Source of the DNA: Sycobia sp. Sy_11
Lineage: Eukaryota; Arthropoda; Insecta; Hymenoptera; Epichrysomallidae
Length of the DNA stretch: 64,000 nucleotides
Direction of reading: 5' to 3'
Assembly: GCA_018907035.1 (NCBI GenBank)
Contig: JACCIC010000014.1
Coordinates: 3,984,001-4,048,000 of the forward strand
A program made the translations under genes and the position numbers. The notes beneath the pieces were generated by a model. It was not told where the DNA came from. It saw only the letters and a list, made by a program, of their open reading frames with translations, and did not search any database. Positions 41,301-52,194 of the stretch are shown one piece after another (position 1 is the first letter of the stretch; every line of letters starts with the position of its first letter).

Positions 41301-43523
41301 TCTTATTATTTGTTATTACACAATCTTCGCTAACTCTTTCTTGTTCTGCTCGATACTCAGGCGTTACCACGCCTCTTCGATCTGAAACAACGTTTTATTC
41401 GATGTATATAATTATAAAAACCATATTTATTTTATAATTCACAAAATATTGAAATACATACCAATAAGGCTAGGAGGTGCTGGTCCACATAGTACATAAA
41501 AACAGTTTCCACAAATGTTTCCTTGGCTATATGGGTTAAAGCTTTCTTGACCTCTCTTACTTGTAAAGGAACCTTTAATCTTAAAGTTAAAAAATATAAT
41601 TTAAAAAATATGACTCATTTTAATAACTTGTAAATTTAAATTAATATTAATATTAGAGTATATCTTTTTTTCATTTTTATACTTTCTACCCTCGGAGTTG
41701 ACAAAAAACTGTAAAACCCTATTATAAAATAATTTATATTTCAAACTAGTTCTACTACAACCATTTTTAATATTTTTTATGAATACTACGTAAATAATCA
41801 ATTAACTGACTTGATGAATATACAAATGTAAATAATGAAATGTTTTGGTTTTGAATTATCTTTAATCTTTAATCTTGAATTATTATAGCATAATCACATA
41901 ATAAAGCTTACATCTTCATTAGTCGTTTGATTACTAGTTGTGAGGTATGTGTGAAATCCAGCCAATCCTAAAATACTCCAGACAGAAAAAAAACATACAA
42001 TACCAACAACTACACTACCTGGAGATAATCTTACAGCTTCTAAGAAAGGCTTATTATCATGTGTTACTGAAAAAAGACAAATAAAAGAGTAAAGAATAGT
42101 TGAAATATAATACATAAAATTATTGTAACACTTACACATTATAAGATGTGTTACCGCACATGCAAATATAAAAACGCATAAAAACGTTAACGATACTATA
42201 AATGCATAGAAGTACCGATAATTCCTACGTCCTACACAATTGCCTACCCATGGACAATGATGATCGAATCTTTCTGTAATATTTAAAACAACATTATACA
42301 AAAGAATTTCACGTTAGTTAAGAAAAGAAGCAATATATAACATTTTTAGCTATTTATTTAATTAAAACTTTTCTATTGATTCTGTAAAATTAAAGAGAAT
42401 ATCCTCAGGAATAAATAGTTAAAAAATCTTTTATGATCACATTAATAACTTAATAATACCTACTAAAAAACTATAAATTCTAAATACTTTATTTGAAAAT
42501 TAGAATTCTAAATACGTTTCTTACCTACGCAATTATCACATAAACTACAATGAGATGCTCTAGGTGGCCTAAATATTTTACATGTGAAACAATATTTTAA
42601 TTTGACTGGTTGCCCCCTAACCAATATTTCTTTTGTTCTTGGAGGTGGTCTATATGTTGGAGAATTACCATTATTTGGCACTTCTAAATAAAAATTTTAA
42701 TATATAATAATAAAAAGCTATAAATATATTGTTTTACAACAAATAAAGAGTATACCTATTTGCTTTTCAATATAAGCTGCTTCATCAGGTGTTGCACGTG
42801 GTATGACACCAGGATCACTAAAACTAGTCCGAAAAAGAGCAGACATCACAAAGATAAATAACAATCCACCAATAACTGGAATAGCAGGTGTTATATTTTC
42901 TGCTAAAAATGGACAGCTGGAAAGCATTATATCAGATTGAAATATGTATCAAAAATGCCAAATAAAACTGAGCTTTAAATTGAGTTAAAATTAACTTTTG
43001 AATGAACAAATATTATTTCAGTTGGAGTTAAGGTAACATGCTTTCAAAATATAATTTATTTCTGTATTTAAAATATTTGCCAGAAGATGAACTTTAAAAA
43101 TATTTTTAATGTAGAGCCCTCAATTTCTTTAAGTAATATTGCAAATTATTCAAAACGGTAAAAATATACTTTTCAATAAAAATTATTCACATAACTAAAA
43201 ATTTAAAAAATTTATTTATAGTTATACAAAATAAAATTTTAAACTTATATAAATAAAAAATATGTTAATGTTTATTTACTTTTTCTAAATTTTTATTATT
43301 TTACAATTGTTCTAAAAATGCATAATAAATTTATTTAATTGATACAACAAATTTTAGAAATTAATAATTCTTACTCAAATGCAAAAAATAATCCACTTGT
43401 CCCAGCAATTAAACAAACTGTAACATAAAATACACCGGTCTGTGGTGCCATCATCACTCTTCCATCACAACAAAAACGATTTCTGCCAGGAAATAATTCC
43501 CACTTTCTAGTAATTCGGGGCAT
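32504..43523 (-). CDS. app: DHHC palmitoyltransferase, approximated / ZDHHC14-18-9 type
   Basis: Transfers palmitate to cysteines of membrane-associated proteins via an acyl-enzyme; fly app acts at the apical junction in Fat/Dachs growth and polarity signalling. Common exons: 43375-43523, 42756-42916, 42525-42683, 42136-42273, 41912-42066, 41462-41579 and 41269-41381, all GT-AG and phase-consistent. The start [17 protein letters not shown] is characteristic. Four membrane segments lie at roughly residues 30-48, 54-78, 175-202 and 215-240. The zinc-binding cysteine-rich domain runs from [20 protein letters not shown] to DHHC at residues 160-163 ([20 protein letters not shown]). A TTNED motif and the [18 protein letters not shown] palmitoyltransferase C-terminal block follow. 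After VKIVQPQ the gene can end in two ways: exon 39070-40197 (706 residues), or its first 109 bases spliced to 32504-32888 (about 495). The five-prime exons are AT-rich, the tail exons strongly GC-rich. Confidence 0.95.
32937..32997. repeat. Compound (CG)n/(TG)n repeat
   Basis: Alternating purine-pyrimidine run of CG, TG, CG and TG blocks starting about 50 bases inside the app distal intron, next to the terminal-exon acceptor. Such alternation can favour Z-DNA. Confidence 0.93.
33202..33223. repeat. Poly-T run
   Basis: About 22 consecutive T's. Could mark the A-tail of an old minus-strand insertion, but no flanking element is visible. Confidence 0.9.
34977..35042. repeat. (TA)n followed by (TATG)n
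   Basis: TA run of about 48 bp passing into four TATG units. Confidence 0.96.
35208..35264. repeat. (TA)n microsatellite
   Basis: TA run of about 56 bp, only 170 bases from the previous tract. Confidence 0.97.
36507..36552. repeat. (TA)n microsatellite
   Basis: TA run of about 45 bp. Confidence 0.97.
37347..37400. repeat. (TA)n microsatellite
   Basis: TA run of about 53 bp, preceded by a shorter broken TA stretch from 37322. Confidence 0.97.
38336..38385. repeat. (TA)n microsatellite
   Basis: TA run of about 50 bp, about 700 bases downstream of the long-form app stop codon. Confidence 0.97.
39070..40197 (-). CDS. app: Long alternative terminal exon of app (low-complexity tail)
   Basis: Acceptor TATCTTTCAG precedes 40197; the frame continues from VKIVQPQ into [16 protein letters not shown] and stays open for 375 codons to a TAA at 39070, ending SLSDSDGM. 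The tail is rich in Tyr, Arg, Pro, His and Gln: [20 protein letters not shown], repeated RYPQRC/QRYS-type units, a run of nine or so Gln from a CAG tract, His-rich stretches and a Gly run. It looks disordered, with no known domain. After 109 bases lies a strong donor, ACGGTGAGT (40089/40088), so the same exon can be cut short and spliced to 32888. It is GC-rich, and the opposite strand is also open by composition (328 codons), which I take as a shadow. Confidence 0.85.
   Translation of the reverse strand, partial: SNGLTLPVSVNGDLAGSTNNLVANHQQQLQHLESINGESVPSASSASAHHLPRYFDELPPYPCQYPADAYVPVRYNTPSPRSCSESLWDQQHQPDRSPRLPDVHKHAYRCEENLQRYPQRCRDEYYHRCSESNLVAERFAESQQKYWSDVNKYLQRYSAEPLDSGKAMDEAEPRRPAADDYPINASAMAMTMPRTPQDLRKFPQRYSEDTLRVSVTGGASTGHLLLLQQQQQQQQQHNNNFKYTPGMRCADHHRHGHGGSFKYNHTGVGKSASGFLANRILSPGGLPMIGQTAIGLVVNKFGSGPLLEHRYPHRTAEHHHFPTAAGPAGAHHGYASSEHPSGFCPCETGGGGGDKGDYLDERYMMNSSLSDSDGM
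39488..39531. repeat. Coding (CTG/CAG)n tract
   Basis: Trinucleotide run encoding polyglutamine on the minus strand within the app long tail, interrupted by TTG. Confidence 0.93.
40198..41268 (-). other. app: app intron before the tail exon
   Basis: About 1.07 kb, AT-rich, donor CAGGTACTT at 41268. Marks the boundary between AT-rich enzyme exons and the GC-rich tail exon. No further exon seen. Confidence 0.85.
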
Positions 43524-44189
43524 TTTGAATTAGCTATATTTTTTAATAGAACATCTGAAATAGTAAAAAATTTATTTAAAAATCTACAAGAAGTATTACT
43601 TTAGTTTTTATCAGAATATAATTAATCAAGCCTTTATTTATTATAAATGATCCATAGATTAAAATTAAGTATATAATTTTATAACTTTCTTTTAAATTAA
43701 CTTCATTTTTTTTTAATTAACTTTAAAACAAATTTTCAAAGATACCATTATTGTTCATTTCATATATATATTATTAACTATCTGTTGAAGAAATTTATTT
43801 TATATATACATTCAATTTTACTTTTTAGATTATTTTTAATCAAACCAATGGACGTAAGTCGTAAAATAAAATGCTCGAAAATGCTCAGTCGTGAAAATTC
43901 TCCAAAAATAAACAATTTGAAAATTAAAAAGTTCATAACCAAATGAGCCAAATTTCACGCGCGACTTCATGAAATTTATAAAATTTTATTTTTAAAACAC
44001 ATTAGAACGAATCCCTATAAAAATATTATTAAATAAAGCCAATTAAATTGATTCATTTTTCCAAATTAATGAATTAGTTATTCTTATACAGTTTTGCCCT
44101 GGAAGCCGTCGCAGGAAGAATAAGTCGCACCACGAGCAAGTTCGATATCAACATGTTAAATTAAACAGTTGAAATTAGGTACATTTTGT
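43524..44189. other. app 5' flank / promoter region
   Basis: AT-rich region between the app start codon and the LINE remnant. The app 5' UTR and promoter should be here, or partly beyond the insertion. Nothing specific recognised. Confidence 0.5.
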
Positions 44190-45970
44190 GCTTAGAATAG
44201 TTTTCACAATGAGTATCTCTGTCAAAAGGGATAACGCCTCTGAAGATATCCAAGAAACACAGTCTGGTTCAAAAATTTTTACGCAAAAAAATACAAACAT
44301 CAGTACAACCAAACAGAGAACGAGCGGTAGTATTCGATTCAATAGAAGATATTCCAATCGAAGAATACCAAATTGCAGTCGTTAAATTGATAGGCCCACA
44401 TAACATTTTATGTATCTCAAAAATATCGTACAGCAGAGTCTGCCTTTATTGAAGGACCGAAGAATATGTTAACAATCTCATCAAAGTTCGCAAACGAATA
44501 GAAATAAACAATCACTCACTCGATAAAATACTTGTAATCAGAAAGAATAAAAGAATTATAATCTCTAAAGTATACCTAATAACTCAAAATAGCCAAATGG
44601 AAAAGAAATCCGCTCAATTTATTATAACACCAAAATCTCAAATTCTGTACGTGAGGGTTAACTATAATCAAGCAGGCTTTATACATATACTTCGATTTAA
44701 AAGACAAAATATCTCTCAGCTAAAAAGTTCTTTTGCGTGAAAAGAAGAAGGACAAATACTAAAACATTACGAAAATAATATTCTAAATACAAACGTAGAA
44801 ATCGAAAATTTCTTAGAGAAGTAAAAACATTCGGAAATAGTGTTTACTTCTACACAACAATAAATACGTATTAATGCATTCATAACTGCAAATACAGAAT
44901 GATTGAAGTATTAAAAATTAAAAATTAAGCCAAAAAACAACACTTAATATCATCTCGGAACAAAAGCCGAATCAACCTCTGAACCTCAGTCAACAACAAT
45001 CGATAATATAGACTCAATCAAAGGAACAAGTAAATGCCAAAATATGCTGAAATAACAGAAAGTCAAGTGAAAGTAAGCGTGCCAGAAATTCTGGCTCTAA
45101 CTAAATAAGAATTTTAAGAAATATCGTAAATACCTCCAATCCCCATTAACAAAATCGCCCTCTTGCTCTAAGACGTACAGTGAAAAACTGACATATTCAA
45201 TTACGTACAAAAATACGCAAACGAACCTCTCGAAATTACGGAAACTCTCAAGCGTATATATAATCACATGGAAAAGAGATCTCTCAAAAACAGAATAACG
45301 AGAATTGTACAAGAAATTCATGAAATCATCTATTCTACTAGCGAAGAACATACTACATCAGAAGAATAATGAATCAAACACAAACAAATTATTCACATAA
45401 ACTGAACTTCAAAATAGAAAATCCTTTGAAATTATTGTACTGGAATACAAGAATCCTGTCTTCAAAACATCAAGAAATAAAATTTACCGGATATAAATGC
45501 TTGGGAAAAGACAGAGTAAATGCAAGAGGAGGATGTATTGCAATACGTATTAATAATAATATTGAATTTATTGAAATAACTAACTTAAAATGAAAAAGGA
45601 AATGTAGAAATTTACGAGAGAAAAATAACCAACACCATGCTAGAATTTCACTGAATTATATGATGTCAAACTCTAAAATTCAATCTTTCAAAAAAAAAAA
45701 AATCGGATGATATAATAAGTAAAAACGCATCCAATCAAAATGCTCATTATTTAATTCAGCACTCACCTAGAATTGACCTTAACATTGCCCAAACGATGAG
45801 AAATGAAAAAAATTAAGAATAGAGAATCAATTATTTATATATAATTACGAAACACTTTCACACTTTGACTTTTATAAAAATAAGAAATCCTATTTAGACG
45901 TAATAATTTCGAACAACATTAACGCAAGTAAAATTAGCTTCGAGGTAATCGATGAAACATTGGGTTCGGA

Positions 45971-46105
45971 TCATTCTCGGGTTCGGATTGCAAAAAATGG
46001 AATCCTCACAAAAAACGTTAAAATTATACTCTATTAAATCATTCTCAGGTTCGGATTGCAAAAAATGGAATCCTCAAAAAAACGTTAAAATTGTACTCTA
46101 TTAAA
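45971..46105 (+). repeat. 68-bp tandem duplication inside the LINE
   Basis: Two near-identical copies (45971-46038 and 46039-46105), both starting TCATTCTC(A/G)GGTTCGG and ending CTCTATTAAA, just after the endonuclease GSDH motif. Confidence 0.9.
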
Positions 46106-46953
46106 ATGGACTATGAAAAAAAATTGTAGTCTACTAACCCGAAAACTAAAGTAAACAATGCTCAATCTATAATTCGGACTGAAAAGATAAATTATAAGAG
46201 GTGAAAAACGTGAAAATTAAGTTTTGGATAAAATATATCCACCTTGGGTTGCCTCCAATCTAGAATTTCTTCCTGAATATAGCTCAAACGATTTCTTTGA
46301 GTCACTATTATACTTTAGAGAATTTAATGTTGCTTTGAAATAAAAAAAAATCGTCATGTGGCCCTGATGGTAGAGATTATTGTGTATTAAAAAACCTTCC
46401 ATGAATTATAAATTAATCCTTTTAGATACGAGATATACAATGAAATGTATTCTTATCAAAATTTCTCTTTAATCTCGATTTAGTTATATGTTCATTTGAT
46501 TAAAAAAAAAAAACAAAAAAAAAAAAAAAAATAAACGGATCTTATCGACCAATCTCACTAACCTATTGTTGTAGTTGAAACATACTAGAGACGATACAAA
46601 TGAACCGCCTACAGTGGTGGTGGGAGCGCAATAATCTTCGTTAGCAGAGGTAAACCGAATTTCAAAAAGGTCAATCGTGCGTAAATAACTTAAGTGAACG
46701 TACTCTGTACATAGAAAAAGGCTTTCAAAAAAAAGAATATCTTTGCCGCATTCCTCGATGTGCAAGGTGCATTTAAGAATGTAATTTGGGAAATAATCTT
46801 AACAAAGTTGGCAAATATAGGATACTCCAAAAATATTATTGCATTTATAATATTTTTGCCGTATACATAAATCATGACAATTGAAATTTTAAGCGGGGAA
46901 AGGCAAATTGTTAAAGTACTGGTAAAAAGAGACTTTTGATCGCTCTTCTATAT

Positions 46954-47060
46954 ACTGTCTAATACAGAGTAACTTTCCTCAATTATCTGCGATAGATGCT
47001 ACATAAATTAATGTAGCATCGATCGAGATAATTTTGGAAAGTCGTTTTGTATTAGACAGT
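46954..47060. repeat. 107-bp imperfect palindrome inside the LINE reverse transcriptase
   Basis: The left arm 46954-47004 (starts ACTGTCTAATACA, ends GATGCTACAT) and right arm 47011-47060 (starts ATGTAGCATC, ends TGTATTAGACAGT) are reverse complements with a few mismatches, around a 6-base loop AAATTA. It sits directly before the FADD motif. Confidence 0.92.
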
Positions 47061-47585
47061 TTGCAGATGATATTGTCATATTCATTAAATCCAAGTCTAT
47101 ATGAAATCAATTATAAAAATTAAAGAAGTAGTACGATCCTTAGGCCTTAAACTATGCAGTGAAAAAGCGATTTTCATGCCTTTTAGCCCAAAAAAGTATA
47201 CCTTGGGCGAAACTAAGATCATTATAGGTAACACAATTATAAAATCGCGCCCTTCAACTAAATTTTTAGGTATTTTCTTTAATCATAAACTAACATTTAC
47301 ACTTCACTTCCATTATGTCAAAGGGACATGCAGTAGGACTAGTGGGGATCGGATCTCGCAATATTATTAAGGCTATATAAAAGTTATTCGAGGACAGACT
47401 ATGCTTCGTTTATTTATTGTGCAAACCGCAAAAAATCAATCGAGAAATTAGAAAAAATACAATTACAAGCAATCAAAATGGTTTACAATACAAAATAAGT
47501 ATGCCGTCAAATATAGTATTATCCGAAGCAGAATTACAAACAATTAAATATTAATTATATAAATTCTACTTGTGTCGAATGTTAT

Positions 47586-47872
47586 GAATTAAATTAATAA
47601 ATATTTTTATCGGTCGTACAATCTTTATACCATAATCTACGATACCAATATAATGACAGTCAGACTGTCCTTGCCTATAACGTAAAATTTTAAATGCAAA
47701 TTACTACTAAAAAAATTAAAATAATAAAATTAAATTAAAAATTTCGATAAAATAAATTAATCGATATACTATGTTAGCAAAGGACAACCTGACTCCCGCA
47801 CTACCTAAATTTACATTTGATATTGTTCAGCGTTTCGAAGATTTCCGGTTAATAAATTTTCACGGACTAAAC
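47586..47872 (-). repeat. Dispersed repeat unit, inverted copy
   Basis: Reverse-oriented copy of the unit seen at 4214-4580. Landmarks read on the minus strand: AGGTAGTGCGGGAGTCAGG..GTCC near 47780-47815, the GGACAGTCTGACTGTCAT block near 47655-47672, and the ACCGATAAAAATATTTATT end near 47590-47612. The LINE frame is lost at this junction, so it may have inserted into or truncated the LINE. Confidence 0.8.
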
Positions 47873-47911
47873 TAAAAAGTTTAGTCAAATTATTTTTAAA
47901 CAGTTTAGTCT

Positions 47912-48165
47912 CTGAAGATGAACCGGAGCGATTCGAATCGTTGGACAATTTAAAAAATAGATTTAGGTAGTGGGGACAGTCAGGTTGTCCTTTATTAACA
48001 TAGCATATAGATTAATTTATTTTATGTTAATTTTTTTAGTAGTAATTTGCATTTCAAATTCAACAGGGATAATTAGAAATTAGCACAATGTGACTATCAT
48101 AATATTAGTATAGTAGATTATTGCATAAAGACTGTAAAGCTGATAAAAATATTTATCAATTTTAC
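47912..48165 (+). repeat. Dispersed repeat unit, direct copy
   Basis: Starts CTGAAGATGAACCGGAGCG (47912 on), has CAGTCAGGTTGTCCTTTA near 47979-47996, and ends GCTGATAAAAATATTTATCA near 48141-48160. With the preceding inverted copy it forms a head-to-head pair around a 40-bp spacer. The stem and GAAA box seen at 4.2 kb are mutated here (CGATTC, GAAT). Confidence 0.8.
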
Positions 48166-48799
48166 AAATTATTAAGTAAAGGACAAAATATTTAGGTAAG
48201 TATTTTATTGTACGAAATCTTTCAAATTTAAATCTTCTCACTTGCAAAATAATTGAAATTTTTCACAATCTATAAAAATTCTACAAAATTACAAATTCTA
48301 TTACAATTCTACAAAAATTAAATGAAAGAAAAAAAGAATGATTCAGGAAATAATTGAAGAAATGTTTGATGAAACGAAAGGAAAAATATTCAGGAACTGT
48401 AACTTTATATTCTAGATAACAGATTCAAATAGAATTACTTTTCATGTACTGGTCAATACAGAACTAACATTACACTCATGAAATTCGAATAACTCCAAAA
48501 CAATTCTTGACAATTTTGTAAAGGCTAAAAATGCAATTGTCCTTCATACATTTATTACACGGTGCACTTCTAACATTATCAATCACTCATATATTTATAA
48601 TCTATCTAATTATTTTAAATAGTAATGATAATAAAACTAGTATCCAATCTAACAACTCAATATTCTTTTCTGTATGAAACAACAAATTTTATCGTATAAA
48701 ATCCTAAGAATAACTACATTATTACTTCAAATAGCAGAAGAGCTTTATCCTCCCTCAACAATCCACTGAACATTAAATCAATACCTAATAAAAATTATC

Positions 48800-49264
48800 A
48801 ATAATACCTTTAGAAAAAATTCTAACAACAAAGTCAAATTCTTAAGGATACGTTCCACTTGTAAAATTAATTTCTATAATGAGATCGACAGATTAACAAA
48901 TTTTGTCAAATGAAATATGCCAAGATGTCTTTTAATTTATGGACTAGAAAAATTAATATACACTGGCAGAAACACTATCGCATCTGAAAACAGAGTTAAA
49001 GAACTTGAAAAGGGAAAGGAATTTTTCGTTATTTATGAGACTAACACCAATAAACCTTGGTGTTATAGCAAAAATCTTTTTAAAAAAATAATAACCATAA
49101 TGATAGATCCAGATCAAATGATTATATCTTTAAACCAAATTAGAATTATCATTAATAAAACTTGTAATTGTAACTATGATCCAGAACTTGAATCATATAA
49201 TATGTTAATGTCCAATTTAGGATACACAATGTATATGTCTATTTTCAAACCTTACAAAAATTAA
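48800..49264 (+). pseudogene. Unidentified broken open frame
   Basis: One frame is readable from about 48800 to a TAA at 49264, with a single in-frame TGA at 48909-48911. Before the stop: KVKFLRIRSTCKINFYNEID; after it: MPRCLLIYGLEKLIYTG, RVKELEKGKEFFVIYETNT, KPWCYSKNLFKKII and a tail with NYDPELESYNMLMSNLGYTM. The 115 codons after the stop are too long and too mixed in residues to be a usual chance frame in such AT-rich DNA. I do not recognise it. The GLEKLIYTG...LEKGKEFFV spacing faintly recalls a fibronectin type III strand pattern, which I do not trust. It follows the inverted repeat pair and could be a retrocopy or transposon fragment. Confidence 0.4.
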
Positions 49265-49861
49265 CAATATCCTACATACAATATTCAAAGTTTTCTAGCT
49301 ACATCAAACAAAATAATACTTTAAAGTATTTGTGAATACTTTGAACTATGCAACCTCTGTATATAAATTCATCTTATACCAATTGCTATAAAAGGTAAAA
49401 TACTTGTATCCTTACAGACAATTCAATGTAAAAAAAAATTTGGTGCTTTTGTATTTCAATCTGTGTACATCTGCATGGGCATAAATAGGATTTGGGCAAG
49501 TAAAGGAAAAAAAAGTATTTCATATATTCTTTTCTACTATTGTGTACAACTACACAGTATAACAATTATCTGAGCGCCTGGTATTCTTAACATGTCCAGG
49601 AAAAATTTTGGAAACCAATTACGAAATCGACAATAGTCAAAGCAGATAAGACGAAGGCAGACGAAGAGTGATGCTTTCTCTTTCTCTCTCTTTCTCGCTC
49701 TCGTTCTCATATGATGTGTAACGGAGTATTCAACAATCAACAAGTGTGAGCCACCGACTTTCTTGTCTCAAGTATATTAGGAGAGAACAAGTCAGGGACG
49801 GAGAGCAATTGTCTATACATGCATAAACGGAGTGTAAGATAAAGAAAGATAATAAATACTA

Positions 49862-49897
49862 CAGAGAGAGGGAGGGAGAGAGAGAGAGAGAGAGAGG
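49862..49897. repeat. (GA)n microsatellite
   Basis: GA-rich run with GGGA interruptions, about 36 bp. Confidence 0.93.
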
Positions 49898-51635
49898 GGA
49901 GGAGAGGGAGCGAGAATAAGAGCAAGCACGCGAGGCACAATTGAAGTGGACAAAAAAAGGGAAGAGAAGCAGCGGCACTTCATCAGCCACTCATAATATA
50001 TACCTCTGACGGGAAATTAAGTCATTATAGTGAACATCTTCCCTTGGCGTAAAAACAATTTTTAGGCGACGCCCTGCCTTTCCGACATTATCGGATGAAA
50101 CTTCAAGTAAAATAACACGACGGCATTACAATGAAATCCTTGTGTTTCTCTTCGTCGTTTAGCTTTTTGCTGACCTTTTTCCGTTTTCTTAGTCATCGGC
50201 GATTACGTACCCACAAAAATACCAGCGTTTCAAACGCATCACTTCCAGCGTGCGATTTCTCTTTTATAATAGAAACGCGCGCGAGATAACACGCTTCGAT
50301 GATTTTTTTTTGTTTTTGTTTTTTTTTTCAATATCCGCGGAGAACAGTATATGCTACCTCGAAATTCTTGCCACTTCCACAATGTAATTGTTTAGCTTAA
50401 GACAAAAAAAAGACTAAAAAAGTTCAAGTATACACGATCATTTTAATCTCTTATCATGTAAATAAAAATAAAAAGTGCATATACCTACATACCTACATAT
50501 ATATATAATCAGAGCTTGGCGATTCTCTCCGTCGGAATCTGTTGCTCTCTCGCTCTTTCTCTCTTGTATCCTCGCTTTTGTCGCTGTGATAAACCTCCAA
50601 GTGCCTGGTGTGTATAATATCTCCACACTCTTCACCGGTCAACTTAACCTAGTTCGTCGAGGCCTCGGAGCGATCATCACAATCCAATTCTCCGCTCCAT
50701 CGTGTATAAACTCACGCACGACACTCTCGAGGTGCATCGATTATAACTTCCAGCGAAGGTATACTATTATAGAGAGACTGATAATATTATGACTGATTAA
50801 TGCGTGCGGGCCATCAGGACGCCGCACCGCGCTTTGTGTTATTATCGTCGATGGCAGTTATTCGTTGGACTGACAGCGCAATCCTCGGCCTCGCTTAAAG
50901 CAGCTGTTATTGCCATTGCACCGGGAGGCAGAGCTGCTAGGCTGTCCATTGTCGTCGTCGCACGTTCGGTCGTTGTTTTCGACACTTCACGAAAATTGGG
51001 TCAAGCTATATAATACACGCTATATATACAACTCAACAACGGTAGTGTATGGCTTATTCCTCGCGCACGGCATTTGTCTATTATGTATACTGTGTACGCC
51101 GTCTTCTTTCCAGGCCGCGTTGCGAGAGAATGAGAAAAAAATTATAAACGCCTCTTTCAAGGAGTTCAAGCCTCAAGGGCCAGTGCTCGCACCGCCGCGC
51201 GCCGCGCGTTTTCTTTTCGCTATTTATAATATTCTCTTCCTTCTTCTCACGGTATTGTATACGCGCATAGTATATCTATGTATACATGCGCTGACTGGAA
51301 TTGCACGAGCACGCGGGAGGGAGGAGAATCGCCCTCCTCCTAATGATGCACCGTTCCTCGACGTCGTCGCTCACTTCCGCGATTCGTTCTTCGAATTTTT
51401 TCTTTTATACATTTCGTTCGCTCCGTGCTGTGCAGACGTAGAATCGGAGTTGGCTTTTTCCTCTTCCCTCCTCATCGGATCTTATCTGAGATATAATCGA
51501 ACGATGGCAAGACAAGTGGAGCGTGGAGAGCCAGAATGTAGATTATATATATATATATATGCGCTTTCTTTCAAGAAAGAAATAAAGCAGAAGCAGCAAT
51601 AAGCATATAGTATATATTGTGGCATATATGTACGT

Positions 51636-51687
<52 letters not shown>
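51636..51687. repeat. (TA)n microsatellite
   Basis: TA run of about 50 bp. Confidence 0.97.
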
Positions 51688-51691
<4 letters not shown>

Positions 51692-51917
51692 TGCTATAGC
51701 TGCAGTCTTGACAACTCGCGCGCGCGGGAGTGCGAAAGAAAGACTGACGGTTTGTATAAATCTGCTCATGCACTTGCGATTTGCGAACCTCTCCTCGAGG
51801 AATAATACTCCCTCCTATAAAGAGATATTATTTTGATTAGGACAAGTGGCACGGCACAGATATGACACAGACCTTCCGTGACACAGGTTACGCGACCCGT
51901 TTTTAATCGCGTTTGGG

Positions 51918-51975
<58 letters not shown>
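51918..51975. repeat. (TA)n microsatellite
   Basis: TA run of about 57 bp. Confidence 0.97.
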
Positions 51976-51979
<4 letters not shown>

Positions 51980-52128
51980 ATTATAATTTATATTTGCGCA
52001 CACGCGCGAAACTTGCGACCATGCGATCCGTCCAAAGGAGGTGAGTGACCAACACTACTGCAATGGCGATGCAATGTTGATACTAGTGTACATGGATGTG
52101 TAAGTGATGCACACCAATGTATGCACAT

Positions 52129-52131
<3 letters not shown>

Positions 52132-52191
<60 letters not shown>
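52132..52191. repeat. (TA)n microsatellite
   Basis: TA run of about 59 bp; third long TA tract within 560 bp. Confidence 0.97.

Positions 52192-52194
<3 letters not shown>

Larger units (their letters stand above)
44190..47600 (+). mobile_element. Decayed non-LTR retrotransposon (LINE), ORF1 plus ORF2 remnants
   Basis: One plus-strand element broken by many stops and frameshifts. The ORF1-like part (44.2-44.85 kb) shows VFDSIEDIPIEEYQIAVVKL, KNKRIIISKVYLI, YVRVNYNQAGFIHILRF and a mangled zinc knuckle. ORF2 starts near 45369 with an APE-type endonuclease: LKLLYWNTRILSSKHQEI, GYKCLGKDRVNARGG, a large deletion, then FEVIDETLGSDHS at 45940-45975. The reverse transcriptase follows: SCGPDGRDYCVLKNL (about 46352-46398), AAFLDVQGAFKNVIWEII (about 46745), FADDIVIF (about 47061-47085), LGLKLCSEKAIFMPF and STKFLGIFFNHKLTF, ending near PSNIVLSEAELQTIKY at 47510-47550. 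Layout suits an I/Jockey-type clade, not resolved. Internal damage includes a 68-bp tandem duplication and a 107-bp palindrome. Confidence 0.9.

Noticed and set aside
48917..49264. GIY-YIG or fibronectin type III domain in the orphan ORF
   Set aside because: Neither the GIY-YIG spacing nor the conserved FN3 tryptophan/tyrosine pattern is convincing; left unidentified.
50910..51602. 230-codon plus-strand open frame
   Set aside because: No domain or motif, runs into a TA repeat, and competing frames are open on both strands; consistent with a GC-richer non-coding island.
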